Below, one piece after another: positions 25,543 to 33,655 of a stretch of 40,590 nt of DNA (positions are counted from its first letter, which is position 1; every line of letters starts with the position of its first letter). Under the pieces are notes generated by a model. That model had not been told where the DNA came from, made no database searches, and worked only from the letters and a program-made list of their open reading frames with translations. The DNA is from a bacterium (GTDB lineage: Bacteria > Bdellovibrionota_C > UBA2361 > RFPC01): contig RFPC01000017.1 in NCBI GenBank assembly GCA_009926305.1, positions 1 to 40,590 of the forward strand. The letters run 5' to 3'. The translations under genes and the position numbers were made by a program.

Positions 25543-25893
25543 CTATACCTGTGTTCGCATTACTTCTTCGTATGCGCGTGTAATTCTCATTCGAATATTG
25601 TTCATGAGCTTAAAGGCGATATCTGCTTTTTCGAGAGCAATCATTGCCTCATGGGTTTGCACACCCTTCCCGAGAACCATTCCTTCAATTTTATGATCAG
25701 CATCTTTCTGAAGTGAGTCTACTTCCTTCATGGCATCGGTGAGCATATTCGCAAAGCCATCTCGAGACTTGCCAGTCTTATCCGAACTCCCTGCCTTCTC
25801 AAAGCCTTCAGTAGCACCACCCTTTTGTGCCTGTTCATACGCTTTAATAGAGCGAAGTGCAAAGTTTGGTGATGATAAATTTTCAATCGCCAT
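25543..25893 (-). CDS. fliE: Hook-basal body complex protein FliE
   Basis: Adaptor joining the MS ring and export gate to the proximal rod. 116 aa with the FliE C-terminus: VLGKGVQTHEAMIALEKADI, then FKLMNNIRMRITRAYEEVMR. AAGGGA precedes the ATG. Lies between flgC and fliF with short gaps, the conserved flgBC-fliEF order. Confidence 0.93.
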   Translation of the reverse strand: MAIENLSSPNFALRSIKAYEQAQKGGATEGFEKAGSSDKTGKSRDGFANMLTDAMKEVDSLQKDADHKIEGMVLGKGVQTHEAMIALEKADIAFKLMNNIRMRITRAYEEVMRTQV

Positions 25894-25909
25894 CTATTAT
25901 CCCTTCTCT

Positions 25910-26326
25910 TTAAAACCTACCCGCAATACTTGCTCCACGCTCTTCAATCTGCTTCGTAGTTTGAATCGCGTTTGCAGCAGCTTCATAGGCGCGCGTTACA
26001 GACATAAGTTCTGTCATCTCGCTCACCACATTAATATTTGGATATGCAACAAACCCTTGCTCGTTAGCATCAGGATGCCCAGGCTTATAGACCATTTTGG
26101 GGCTCGACTCGTCCACGACTACCTTTTCCACCTTAGGCTTAGCGAGCGAGACATTATCAAGAGCATCACGAAACTCCTCGGCCACCTGTACAAGCATTCG
26201 CTTTTTGTAGGGACCACCCTCAGGGGTTCTTGTCGTTTCGGCATTCGCAATATTTGATGCCGTAATATTCACTCTTTGACGCGCTGCACTGAGAGCAGCT
26301 GAGAGGCTTTCAATTGCTTTGAACAT
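25910..26326 (-). CDS. flgC: Flagellar proximal rod protein FlgC
   Basis: Rod subunit. The N-terminal SALSAARQRVNITASNIANA motif, PYKKR, and C-terminal NVVSEMTELMSVTRAYEAAA are diagnostic. 138 aa. AAGGAG five bases before the ATG; 10 nt after flgB. Confidence 0.95.
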   Translation of the reverse strand: MFKAIESLSAALSAARQRVNITASNIANAETTRTPEGGPYKKRMLVQVAEEFRDALDNVSLAKPKVEKVVVDESSPKMVYKPGHPDANEQGFVAYPNINVVSEMTELMSVTRAYEAAANAIQTTKQIEERGASIAGRF

Positions 26327-26336
26327 ACGTGCTCCT

Positions 26337-26750
26337 TTATCTCATCGCTTGCTGTATCGCGAAGCGAAGCATTTGCATTTTCTTTCTTACTACCGAAGCC
26401 GCCGTCGAATACTTCCCAGCGTTATAGGACAACTTACCCATCTGGATATCGAGATCCACGTTATTGCCGTCTGCCTTGGTAGCACCAGTTAAATCTTGTA
26501 TGAGACGTGCTTGCCCTTGCGACGCAAGATCAAGATGCTTATCACTCGTTTTTTGAAGATGAGAAGGAGCAGCCTGCGGTTGAAATGCTCTGTTTAATTC
26601 TGCCTTAAAGTCGAGGTCAACTGCGGTATATTTTGGTGTCTCGACATTAGCGAGGTTGCTGGTAATGGCACTATTACGCTTGTGATAGAGGTTCAGTGCC
26701 TGCTCCAGTGCTGCTGTGTTTTTATCAAAAATAGACCCTATGATACTCAT
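26337..26750 (-). CDS. flgB: Flagellar proximal rod protein FlgB
   Basis: Rod subunit and first gene of the flagellar operon. N-terminal RNSAITSNLANVETPKYTAVDLDF and a C-terminal helix with AGKYSTAASVVRKKMQMLRFAI identify it. 137 aa. AGGGA lies seven bases before the ATG. A sigma-54-like box (26792-26807) lies just upstream. Confidence 0.94.
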   Translation of the reverse strand: MSIIGSIFDKNTAALEQALNLYHKRNSAITSNLANVETPKYTAVDLDFKAELNRAFQPQAAPSHLQKTSDKHLDLASQGQARLIQDLTGATKADGNNVDLDIQMGKLSYNAGKYSTAASVVRKKMQMLRFAIQQAMR

Positions 26751-26791
26751 GACGAATCCCTGACAGTGATTACAATGCTCCTGATACGATG

Positions 26792-26807
26792 TGCAAGGAC
26801 CGTGCTA
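26792..26807 (-). promoter_or_regulatory. Sigma-54-type promoter upstream of flgB
   Basis: On the minus strand the sequence reads TAGCACG-N4-TTGCA against the sigma-54 consensus TGGCACG-N4-TTGCW: one mismatch (A for G in the -24 GG) and correct spacing. Transcription would begin about 30 nt before the flgB ATG. Sigma-54 control of rod and hook genes is common in polarly flagellated proteobacteria. Confidence 0.65.
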
Positions 26808-26877
26808 GATTCGCGAATAACTTTTACATGAATAATATCAGGGTGTTATGACTGTATAATCGGCTTTTGTCGCCTCT

Positions 26878-26899
26878 GTTCGTCAAGGATTTGACGAAC
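26878..26899. promoter_or_regulatory. Palindrome at enhancer distance from the flgB promoter
   Basis: A perfect 9-bp dyad GTTCGTCAA / TTGACGAAC with a 4-nt centre (GGAT). It lies about 85 nt upstream of the sigma-54-like box, a typical place for a bacterial enhancer-binding protein site. On the plus strand it is followed by a short T run and looks like a terminator, but no plus-strand gene ends there, so an operator/enhancer role is preferred. Confidence 0.45.
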
Positions 26900-26956
26900 A
26901 ATTTTTTGCCAAATCTCTACAAACACAAGACACAAACAACTCACAGGCGGAGGATA

Positions 26957-27811
26957 CTACCCTGAATGAGCCACCATTTCTCGCAGGTGAGCCACTTCAA
27001 CTTTTGCAGTTTCTACTTCCTTTAAAGCTGGAGTCTCCAAGATCACTGGTATCTCAGAAATCTCTTCTCGAGCAAGGAATGCAGTCAAGGCATCTTCTCC
27101 TATAAGACCCTCTCCAAGATTCTCATGCCGATCTTTTCTACTACCGAGTTCCGTCTTGCTATCATTCAGGTGCACACACCAAACTCGGGAAAATGAATAA
27201 CATTCATCAATCTGCTGAAAGACCGAATCAAGCTCCCCTCTCCAATCGTAACCGCTAGCCCACATATGCTGGGTATCAAGCCCAAATCCGAGTCTTGAAT
27301 CATCTTGTACTAAATCCGAAATTTCCTTTAGCTCTTCAAGACGGTCTCCTATAATCTTTCCCGCTCCAGCTGCTACCTCTAAAATGAGTCGTGAGCGTTC
27401 ATCACTCTTTTCAAGAATTTCACTGATTGCTGATGCTACCCGCCTAAAACCTTGGGCTTCATCTGGCTCATCCTTTAAGCTTCCCACATGAACCACAACT
27501 CCATCACCATTCAATCGAGCATTTAAATCGAGATAGAACTTTAGCGAGTTCTTCGCTTTTTCAAGTTTCAGCGGGTCCGGCGTCGCTAAGTTAATCAGAT
27601 AAATCGCATGGAAAAATACTTTCTCAACCGGTGATGATTCACGAGCACGGAGAAAAGCATCCTCATAGCCAGCCGGATACGGCTTTAGATTCCAACGTTG
27701 TGGTGGTGATGGATGAATCTGAATAGCATTCACATCCAGTGTTTTTGCGTTGACGATCGCATTCTCTAATCCACCAGATACTGAAACATGTGCTCCAAAA
27801 TACCGAACCAT
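26957..27811 (-). CDS. nfo: Endonuclease IV (AP endonuclease)
   Basis: Cleaves DNA 5' to abasic sites in base excision repair, using a trinuclear zinc centre in a TIM barrel. GAHVSVSGG at the start, HAIYLINLA, LEVAAGAGK, DTQHMWASGYD, HLNDSK, GSRKDRHENLGEG and ILETP are all in order; the metal-ligand residues Glu, Asp, two His, Asp-x-His and Glu are present. DTQH replaces the usual DTCH and LEVA the usual LENT-type sequence, neither affecting a metal ligand. 284 aa, normal length. GGGAG precedes the start. It ends about 200 nt before flgB on the same strand but appears to be a separate unit. Confidence 0.94.
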   Translation of the reverse strand: MVRYFGAHVSVSGGLENAIVNAKTLDVNAIQIHPSPPQRWNLKPYPAGYEDAFLRARESSPVEKVFFHAIYLINLATPDPLKLEKAKNSLKFYLDLNARLNGDGVVVHVGSLKDEPDEAQGFRRVASAISEILEKSDERSRLILEVAAGAGKIIGDRLEELKEISDLVQDDSRLGFGLDTQHMWASGYDWRGELDSVFQQIDECYSFSRVWCVHLNDSKTELGSRKDRHENLGEGLIGEDALTAFLAREEISEIPVILETPALKEVETAKVEVAHLREMVAHSG

Positions 27812-28034
27812 CCCTCATCTCCCAAACAAATCTATGCCTGTATCTTCCCTTTAATCTCTTCCAGACAATTCTCTTCCGCAACAACGAACACCATAGTTTT
27901 TAAAAGCGCGGACATACACTCAACATTCTTCTAACATGCCCTCTCTAAAATGCCCAAAAAGTACCAGGCAACCCCTTTTCATTCGCACTGATGCAATGTA
28001 ATTTCAGGGGGTTGAGGCGAAAACATGTTCAGGG

Positions 28035-28063
28035 TTGAATTTAACATGAACTAAAACTACAAC
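28035..28063 (+). promoter_or_regulatory. Weak sigma-70-like promoter candidate for the ABC exporter operon
   Basis: TTGAAT (28035-28040) and TACAAC (28058-28063) with 17-nt spacing, each 4 of 6 to consensus. It would place the start about 110 nt before the ATP-binding gene, with the tandem duplications inside the leader. Chance match is quite possible. Confidence 0.22.
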
Positions 28064-28107
28064 AGAATTGTGGGAAGTCATGAGAAACCACCAGGCTGGT
28101 GAAAATC

Positions 28108-28136
28108 GATGAACTCGCAACCTGATGAACTCGCAA
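28108..28136. repeat. 13-bp direct repeat with period 16
   Basis: GATGAACTCGCAA at 28108-28120 and again at 28124-28136, separated by CCT. It lies directly before the next tandem duplication. Confidence 0.85.
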
Positions 28137-28140
28137 AGAT

Positions 28141-28172
28141 GACAAAGTCATAACAGGACAAAGTCATAACAG
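28141..28172. repeat. Perfect 16-bp tandem duplication before the ABC ATPase gene
   Basis: GACAAAGTCATAACAG twice without a gap (28141-28156, 28157-28172). The second copy runs into the ribosome binding site AGGGA (28171-28175), so copy number could influence translation of the downstream ATPase gene. Confidence 0.9.
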
Positions 28173-28181
28173 GGACACATT

Positions 28182-29114
28182 ATGATTACAGTAAATCATT
28201 TATCGAGGAATTACGGGAAGTTTGTAGCGGTACGCGATGTCTCATTTGAAATACCCAGAGGTGCTGTGGTGGGATTACTCGGACACAATGGTGCGGGGAA
28301 GACCACTATAATGAAAGTCTTAACTGGTTACCTTGAACCCACTGAAGGGAGCGCTTTTATAGATGGATTAGACATTACCTCTCAACGGCTGGATATCCAA
28401 AGAAAGATAGGCTACCTACCAGAAAATTCTCCCGTTTATCCCGAAATGTCGGTCATTGATTATCTCGAGTATGTAGCAGAGCTCAGAGATATTCCTCTTG
28501 AAGATAGAGTTCCTGCTCTACGAAATGCGATTCAACGAACTGGCCTGGAAGAGAAAGTAGCAGATAACGTGAACACGCTCTCTCGAGGATTTAAACAAAG
28601 GGTAGGAGTTGCTCAGGCCATATTACATGAACCAGAGATCCTTATTCTTGATGAACCCACTAATGGGCTTGATCCTTCGCAAATTGAAGAAATGCGACAA
28701 CTCATTCGAGATCTGAGTGAAAAAACAACCATCATTCTTTCCACACATATTCTGCAGGAGGTCAATGCCGTCTGCGACAGGGTATTAATCATATCCCAAG
28801 GTTCTGTAGTACTTGATTCACCCCTCGAAAATCTATCGGGTCGAAATCAGTTCCTACTGGAGACGGACTCACCTCTTCACTTCATAAAAGAAGCTCTCAA
28901 AAATATCAGCATTATAAGTGAGATACAGCAGGTCAGCACTCTGAATGGGCATGGCCCCACCCGAAATGAGTACCGTATTACCCTACAGGATGAAGAACCC
29001 ACCGTTTCTGCGGAGATTATACGAACCCTGATCGAAAAAGGCTCAAATCTATTTGCATTCCAGACAGAGTCAAAAAATCTAGAGTCAATTTTTAAAGAGG
29101 TATCCAGCGATTGA
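28182..29114 (+). CDS. ABC transporter ATP-binding protein, GldA-like
   Basis: ATPase subunit of an ABC-2 type exporter. Walker A GHNGAGKTT at 34-42, signature LSRGFKQRVG near 134-143, Walker B ILILDEPTNGLDP near 153-165 and switch His in STHIL. After the 220-residue ATPase core there is a C-terminal extension as in GldA and NosF-type proteins. 310 aa. Followed 70 nt later by a fused permease/auxiliary gene and then a DUF4340 gene on the same strand, an arrangement found widely outside gliding bacteria, so gliding motility should not be assumed. Substrate unknown. Confidence 0.9.
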   Translation: MITVNHLSRNYGKFVAVRDVSFEIPRGAVVGLLGHNGAGKTTIMKVLTGYLEPTEGSAFIDGLDITSQRLDIQRKIGYLPENSPVYPEMSVIDYLEYVAELRDIPLEDRVPALRNAIQRTGLEEKVADNVNTLSRGFKQRVGVAQAILHEPEILILDEPTNGLDPSQIEEMRQLIRDLSEKTTIILSTHILQEVNAVCDRVLIISQGSVVLDSPLENLSGRNQFLLETDSPLHFIKEALKNISIISEIQQVSTLNGHGPTRNEYRITLQDEEPTVSAEIIRTLIEKGSNLFAFQTESKNLESIFKEVSSD

Positions 29115-29184
29115 TGAGAGTACATGCTTCAATCAAAAGTATCTCTACTTCCAAAGATGCTAAAATAGAAAGGATAGGCGAGTA

Positions 29185-32064
29185 ATGAACAAGGTGATTC
29201 GCATTGCAAAAAAAGAATTAGGTAGCTACTTTTCTTCCCCCGTTGCCTTCATCTTCCTCGGTGTCTTTCTCGCAATTAATCTCTTCTCATTTTTCTGGGT
29301 ATCCCAATTTTTCGCTAGGAATATTTCTGATGTTCGCCCGCTATTCGAATGGATGCCGTTGCTACTGATTTTCCTCGTTTCCTCGCTTACCATGCGCATG
29401 TGGAGCGAAGAAAGGCGAGCGGGAACAGTTGAATTTCTTATGACGCTACCGGTCTCGACCTCACAACTCGTCTTCGGGAAAATGCTGGCCTGCCTATCGC
29501 TGATAGCAATATCTCTCCTCTTAACTCTTCCGATTCCCGTTACCGTATCTTTCCTTGGCGATTTGGACTGGGGACCAGTAGTAGGGGGCTATATTGCCAG
29601 TATATTCGTTGCTGGTTGCTATACCTCTATCGGCCTCTGTATCAGCGCGAGGAATGATAATCAGATTATTAGTCTCATCCTATCAGTATTGCTTTGCCTT
29701 GGATTATATCTTATCGGCTCACCCTTGCTTGTTTCATTCGTTGGCAATGACGGATTAGAGCTACTGCACGCGCTGGGAACTGGCTCGCGTTTTGAGTCTA
29801 TTACACGCGGCGTCCTCGATCTGAGAGACATCTTCTATTATGTAAGTCTGATGGGGATATTCACGAGTCTTAACGTCTTTTCACTCGAACAAATCCGCTG
29901 GGAGAATCAACCAAACATCTCTTCGTCAACCAAACTGTGGAGAAATCTGACGCTGCTAATCTGCCTAAACTTTTTTGTTGGTAATCTCTGGCTGGCATCC
30001 ATCCATTCAGTACGGATAGACCTCACCGAATCAAAGATGTACTCCATTTCTCAACCCTCAAGAAATTATTTAGAAAGTCTGACAGAGCCACTTCTTCTGA
30101 GAGGATATTTCAGCGAACGCACACATCCATTGCTGGCTCCCTTAGTCCCTCAATTAAAAGATCTCCTGCGAGAATATGAAATTGTGAGTAGAGGAAAGGT
30201 TCGCTCTGAATTCATCGATCCAAGAGAAAATCCACAATTGGAAGAAGAAGCGAGTGAAAAATATGGGATTAAACCAGTACCATTTCAAATATCCGACAAA
30301 TATGACGTTTCATTGGTAAATTCCTACTTTGATATATTAGTGCTGTATGGTGATAAATTTGAGGTGATAAATTTTCGAGAGCTGATCGATATTCGAGTTG
30401 CTGGAGAAGGAGATATTGAAGTCCGACTGAGAAATCCAGAATATGATATTACCCGTTCGATCAAGAAAACACTCTTTGGATTTCGTTCATTAGAAAACTT
30501 ATTCGAGAGCATCCCAAAACCGATCACGTTTGAAGGATACATCTCTCAAGCAGGACAGCTACCAGCAGAGCTCAAGGATCTCCGAGATAATCTTGTAGCC
30601 GCAGTGAATGAACTCAGTGAACTTGCTGCAGGCAAACTACAAGTGGAGATTAAAGATCCGGAAGAAGGTGGAGAGCCTTTTATGAAGGAGCTACAGGAGA
30701 AATATGGGCTCACTCCTCTACGAACATTGTTATCGAGCAAGCCATTCTACTTCTCTGCATTGTTGCGGATGGACGAGAAAATCATTGCTCTACCGATTCC
30801 TAATCCCGAAGATTTCTCTGCTGAATATGTCAAACGGGCCATAGAATCAGGGCTTAAACGTCTCGCGCCAGGTTTTGTCCGTTCCATCGGTGTGGTTACT
30901 CCGATGACACCAGATCCAAATCAATTCAGTCCGCAGGCAAGCAGCAAAGACTTTTTCTTACTCCAAGAACAACTCCAGCAGGAATATGATATTGAGTTGG
31001 TAGACGTGGAGTCGGGCACGATCGGAGAATCTGTGGACTTACTCCTTGTTCTTGCGCCTCATGATTTATCGAATAAGGCCCTCTTCGCTATTGACCAATT
31101 TCTCATGAAAGGAGGAACAGTTGCCCTAGCGAGCTCCCCATTTCATATCGCCAGAACTCAAACCGAACTCCGTGCCGAAGCGAAGAAATCGGGCCTTGAG
31201 GATTGGTTGAAATCTTATGGAATCTCTTTCAAGGATGCTCTGGTGCTCGATAATCAAAATGAAGGGTATCCAGTGCCGGTCCAGAGAGATGTAGGTGGAG
31301 GGTTTACTGTTCAAGAGATTCAAAAAGTACCCTATCCACTCTTTGTTGATGTTCGCGCTGCGGGGATGAACTCAGATTCGCTCATTACTTCAGGGCTTGG
31401 GCAAGTGACACTGAATTGGAGCTCCCCGATCGTCTTAGATGAGGAGAAGCTTGGGGACAAGAGCATCACTCGCATCCTTGAAAGCTCAGAAGATTCTTGG
31501 ACTGCCAAGCTCGATTCGGTTATTCCCGACCCTATAAAATACGGCCCCCAGGGATTCCCCTCTGGAAAAATACAACCAAGTCTTTTAGCAGCAAGTATTG
31601 AAGGACAATTTCAATCCTATTTTGTCGGCAAAGAGTCGCCCTTGCTCAAGGAAAGCGCTATTCCAACTCCTGATGCCGCGAAGACTGATGCTACTGTTGT
31701 ATCCGGAGTGATCGAAAAAAGTCCGAAGTCTGCCCGAATTATCATCTTCGGTTCTAACGAGTTCCTCACCGATCAAACTCTGCAGATTTCTCTTGGAGGA
31801 GGCACTTCTCGATACCTTAATTCGCTTCAGCTCTTACAAAATGCCGTTGATTGGTCATTGGAGGACCGTGGGCTACTTTCCATCAGAAGTCGAGGACACT
31901 TTTCTAGAACTCTCACACCAATGGAAAAAGATGCTCAGCGAAGATGGGAGTATGGAAATTATGTCACAGCCATCTTGTTGCTACTTCTCACATTCTTTGG
32001 ATATCGGAAACTGCGAGAGAAGACGAAACGAAGACAAAAGTCATTACTGGAACAACTTTCATAG
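29185..32064 (+). CDS. GldF-GldG-like fused ABC permease and auxiliary protein
   Basis: Two proteins in one 959-aa chain. Residues 1-240 are an ABC-2 permease with six membrane segments and the cytoplasmic MWSEERRAGTVEFLMTLP loop typical of GldF/NosY-type permeases. After a further membrane segment near 255-275, residues 275-925 form the GldG-like auxiliary domain (ABC_transp_aux type), starting DLTESKMYSISQPSRNYL, mostly extracytoplasmic. A last membrane segment near 930-945 and a basic tail close the protein. In gliding Bacteroidetes these are separate GldF and GldG. AGGA lies upstream of the ATG. It exports an unknown substrate with the preceding ATPase. Confidence 0.87.
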   Translation: MNKVIRIAKKELGSYFSSPVAFIFLGVFLAINLFSFFWVSQFFARNISDVRPLFEWMPLLLIFLVSSLTMRMWSEERRAGTVEFLMTLPVSTSQLVFGKMLACLSLIAISLLLTLPIPVTVSFLGDLDWGPVVGGYIASIFVAGCYTSIGLCISARNDNQIISLILSVLLCLGLYLIGSPLLVSFVGNDGLELLHALGTGSRFESITRGVLDLRDIFYYVSLMGIFTSLNVFSLEQIRWENQPNISSSTKLWRNLTLLICLNFFVGNLWLASIHSVRIDLTESKMYSISQPSRNYLESLTEPLLLRGYFSERTHPLLAPLVPQLKDLLREYEIVSRGKVRSEFIDPRENPQLEEEASEKYGIKPVPFQISDKYDVSLVNSYFDILVLYGDKFEVINFRELIDIRVAGEGDIEVRLRNPEYDITRSIKKTLFGFRSLENLFESIPKPITFEGYISQAGQLPAELKDLRDNLVAAVNELSELAAGKLQVEIKDPEEGGEPFMKELQEKYGLTPLRTLLSSKPFYFSALLRMDEKIIALPIPNPEDFSAEYVKRAIESGLKRLAPGFVRSIGVVTPMTPDPNQFSPQASSKDFFLLQEQLQQEYDIELVDVESGTIGESVDLLLVLAPHDLSNKALFAIDQFLMKGGTVALASSPFHIARTQTELRAEAKKSGLEDWLKSYGISFKDALVLDNQNEGYPVPVQRDVGGGFTVQEIQKVPYPLFVDVRAAGMNSDSLITSGLGQVTLNWSSPIVLDEEKLGDKSITRILESSEDSWTAKLDSVIPDPIKYGPQGFPSGKIQPSLLAASIEGQFQSYFVGKESPLLKESAIPTPDAAKTDATVVSGVIEKSPKSARIIIFGSNEFLTDQTLQISLGGGTSRYLNSLQLLQNAVDWSLEDRGLLSIRSRGHFSRTLTPMEKDAQRRWEYGNYVTAILLLLLTFFGYRKLREKTKRRQKSLLEQLS

Positions 32065-32074
32065 GAATCATGCA

Positions 32075-33067
32075 ATGAAAAGCCTTCTACTCCCCTTAAG
32101 CATTCTTCTTGCTGTACAACTGTTGTTAAGTGTTATTCTGTCTGCTTTTCAAACTGACATGAGCTCTTTCACACCCGAAGAAGACTTTATTGCGCTCTCA
32201 CTTGAGGATTTAGACGAAATCCTCATAACAGTACGAGAGGACAAGACACCTGAGCGCAGCCTTATCCTGAAAAAAGAGTCTGATATCTGGATTCTACCTG
32301 ATTACTATCGATTTCCAGTATCTGGTAAAAAACTGCGAATGTTACAGGAGCAACTCTTTCAGTTGAAAAAACCATATCCTGTCGGCTCCACCAAGCTAGC
32401 GGCTAATCAGTTTGAAGTGAGCGAGAAGACATTCCAAACTCGAGTAGAATTTAAACAAGATGGCAAGGTGGTAGAGACTCTCTATCTTGGCACCTCTCCC
32501 TCATTCAAGAAAGTTCATGCGAGAACACAGAGCGACGAAAGAACGTATGCCATTAGTTTTAGTAATTATGAGCTCAAAGCCAAAGATAACGCCTGGCTGA
32601 ATCGGGAATATCTCCACCTTCCACCGACAAAAATACAAAAAATAGAATTTCGAGATATTTCTCTTGAAAGAACTCAGGTTGACGCTGTCTGGCAGTTGGG
32701 CAACCTAAATCCCGACAAAGAAGAGTTGGATCTCGGGGCTGCGAACAGTCTGATCAACGATCTTACGAAAATCAATTTTCTCGATATTCTTGGCCAGGAA
32801 GTGAAGAAGGAATACAACCTCAGCAAACCAGCTCTATCGTATTCCATTTCACTGTTTAACGGCAGCAAAATTCAATATGAATATGGCAAGGTTAAGGGTG
32901 AGACTTATTACGTGCTACGAGTCAGTGATGAACCAAACCTGTTTAAGATTTCTGGATATCAGGTAGATAAAATAAAAGATGTATCAAGTTCTGCTTTGAT
33001 AGAAGAAAAGAACGAATCAATCGCGAAAGAAGCAGCTCATAAGGGAAATGCAGGTAAGGCGGAGTAA
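32075..33067 (+). CDS. DUF4340 domain-containing membrane-anchored protein
   Basis: Begins with a single hydrophobic anchor (residues 2-22) and continues as an extracytoplasmic DUF4340 repeat protein: a DIWILPDYYRFPVSGKKLR segment near 68-86, YLGTSPSFKKVHAR near 138-151, and WLNREYLHL typical of the family. DUF4340 genes very often follow GldA/GldF/GldG-type exporters, as here. I start it at ATG 32075, where AGGA lies about 10 bases upstream and a signal anchor results; the frame is open far upstream inside the preceding gene. 330 aa. Ends in a low-complexity Lys/Ala/Glu tail. Role in the exporter is unknown. Confidence 0.85.
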   Translation: MKSLLLPLSILLAVQLLLSVILSAFQTDMSSFTPEEDFIALSLEDLDEILITVREDKTPERSLILKKESDIWILPDYYRFPVSGKKLRMLQEQLFQLKKPYPVGSTKLAANQFEVSEKTFQTRVEFKQDGKVVETLYLGTSPSFKKVHARTQSDERTYAISFSNYELKAKDNAWLNREYLHLPPTKIQKIEFRDISLERTQVDAVWQLGNLNPDKEELDLGAANSLINDLTKINFLDILGQEVKKEYNLSKPALSYSISLFNGSKIQYEYGKVKGETYYVLRVSDEPNLFKISGYQVDKIKDVSSSALIEEKNESIAKEAAHKGNAGKAE

Positions 33068-33203
33068 ACTGCTTACTCCAAGCTCTACGTGCAGTCTGAC
33101 TACGCTACAGTTGAAGCTGCCCAGACAACTACCCGATTTTTATTAACATCCCGTTAGGCAACGATCCAGTACGGTAAGGGAGCCGAAAAGAAAAGTCTGG
33201 AAA

Positions 33204-33491
33204 CTAGGCGTCAGTCGAGCAGGTTCCGCAGCCACCACTCGGTCCCTTTCCATTACAAGCATTGGAAGATTCACTAGTCGGCGCCTTACTGTCATTCGAC
33301 GGAGAACTGGCTCCAGATGAAGTATAGTCTGTCTTATAGAAACCACTTCCTTTGAAGTGTATCGCTGTAGGAGTAATCTTTCTTACCACCTTCTGCCCAG
33401 TTGTCGGACATACAGATAGAATTTCATCACTTACTTTTTGAATTTTTTCAAACGTTGAGCCATCTTCACGCTCATACAAATATATAGGCAT
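33204..33491 (-). CDS. FmdB-family protein with a degenerate zinc ribbon
   Basis: A 95-aa protein related to the FmdB regulatory/zinc-ribbon family: it begins MPIYLYE, has FEKIQKVSDE, CPTTG, and the conserved FKGSGFYKTDY block (52-62). Normal members have two CxxC pairs; here the first pair is replaced by EREDGS and the second keeps only one Cys, so a canonical zinc site cannot form. A C-terminal tail rich in Ser, Gly and Cys (CNGKGPSGGCGTC) may compensate. The ATG at 33491 has AGGGAG upstream; the frame to 33524 adds 11 residues. Stands alone between convergent DUF4340 and the nuclease genes. Confidence 0.82.
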   Translation of the reverse strand: MPIYLYEREDGSTFEKIQKVSDEILSVCPTTGQKVVRKITPTAIHFKGSGFYKTDYTSSGASSPSNDSKAPTSESSNACNGKGPSGGCGTCSTDA

Positions 33492-33655
33492 CTCTGTTAA
33501 CTCCCTGAATCCCTGAAACTTCATTCTCTTGCAAACACGATAGCCCTCGTGATGTACCAGAGAAAAGAGGTCTCTGACCCGAAACTATACGCCTGTATCA
33601 AGGATTAGTCATCCCCGAAGCAAAATTCAAGGTCTCCTCATGCAACATCCAGAAT

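Larger units (their letters stand above)
27812..28181. other. 370-nt divergent spacer between nfo and the ABC exporter genes
   Basis: No gene seen. Its last 75 nt contain two successive tandem duplications (28108-28136 and 28141-28172) ending just before the ribosome binding site of the ABC ATPase gene. A weak promoter-like pair lies at 28035-28063. Confidence 0.55.

Noticed and set aside
26878-26907. Intrinsic terminator on the plus strand (stem plus T run)
   Set aside because: Sequence fits, but no plus-strand gene ends there; position upstream of flgB favours a regulatory dyad.
11236-28172. CRISPR-like repeats
   Set aside because: The direct repeats are only two copies each, without regular unique spacers and without cas genes.
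33061-33079. 7-bp hairpin GGAGTAA/TTACTCC overlapping the DUF4340 stop codon as a terminator
   Set aside because: Stem is short and no T tract follows.
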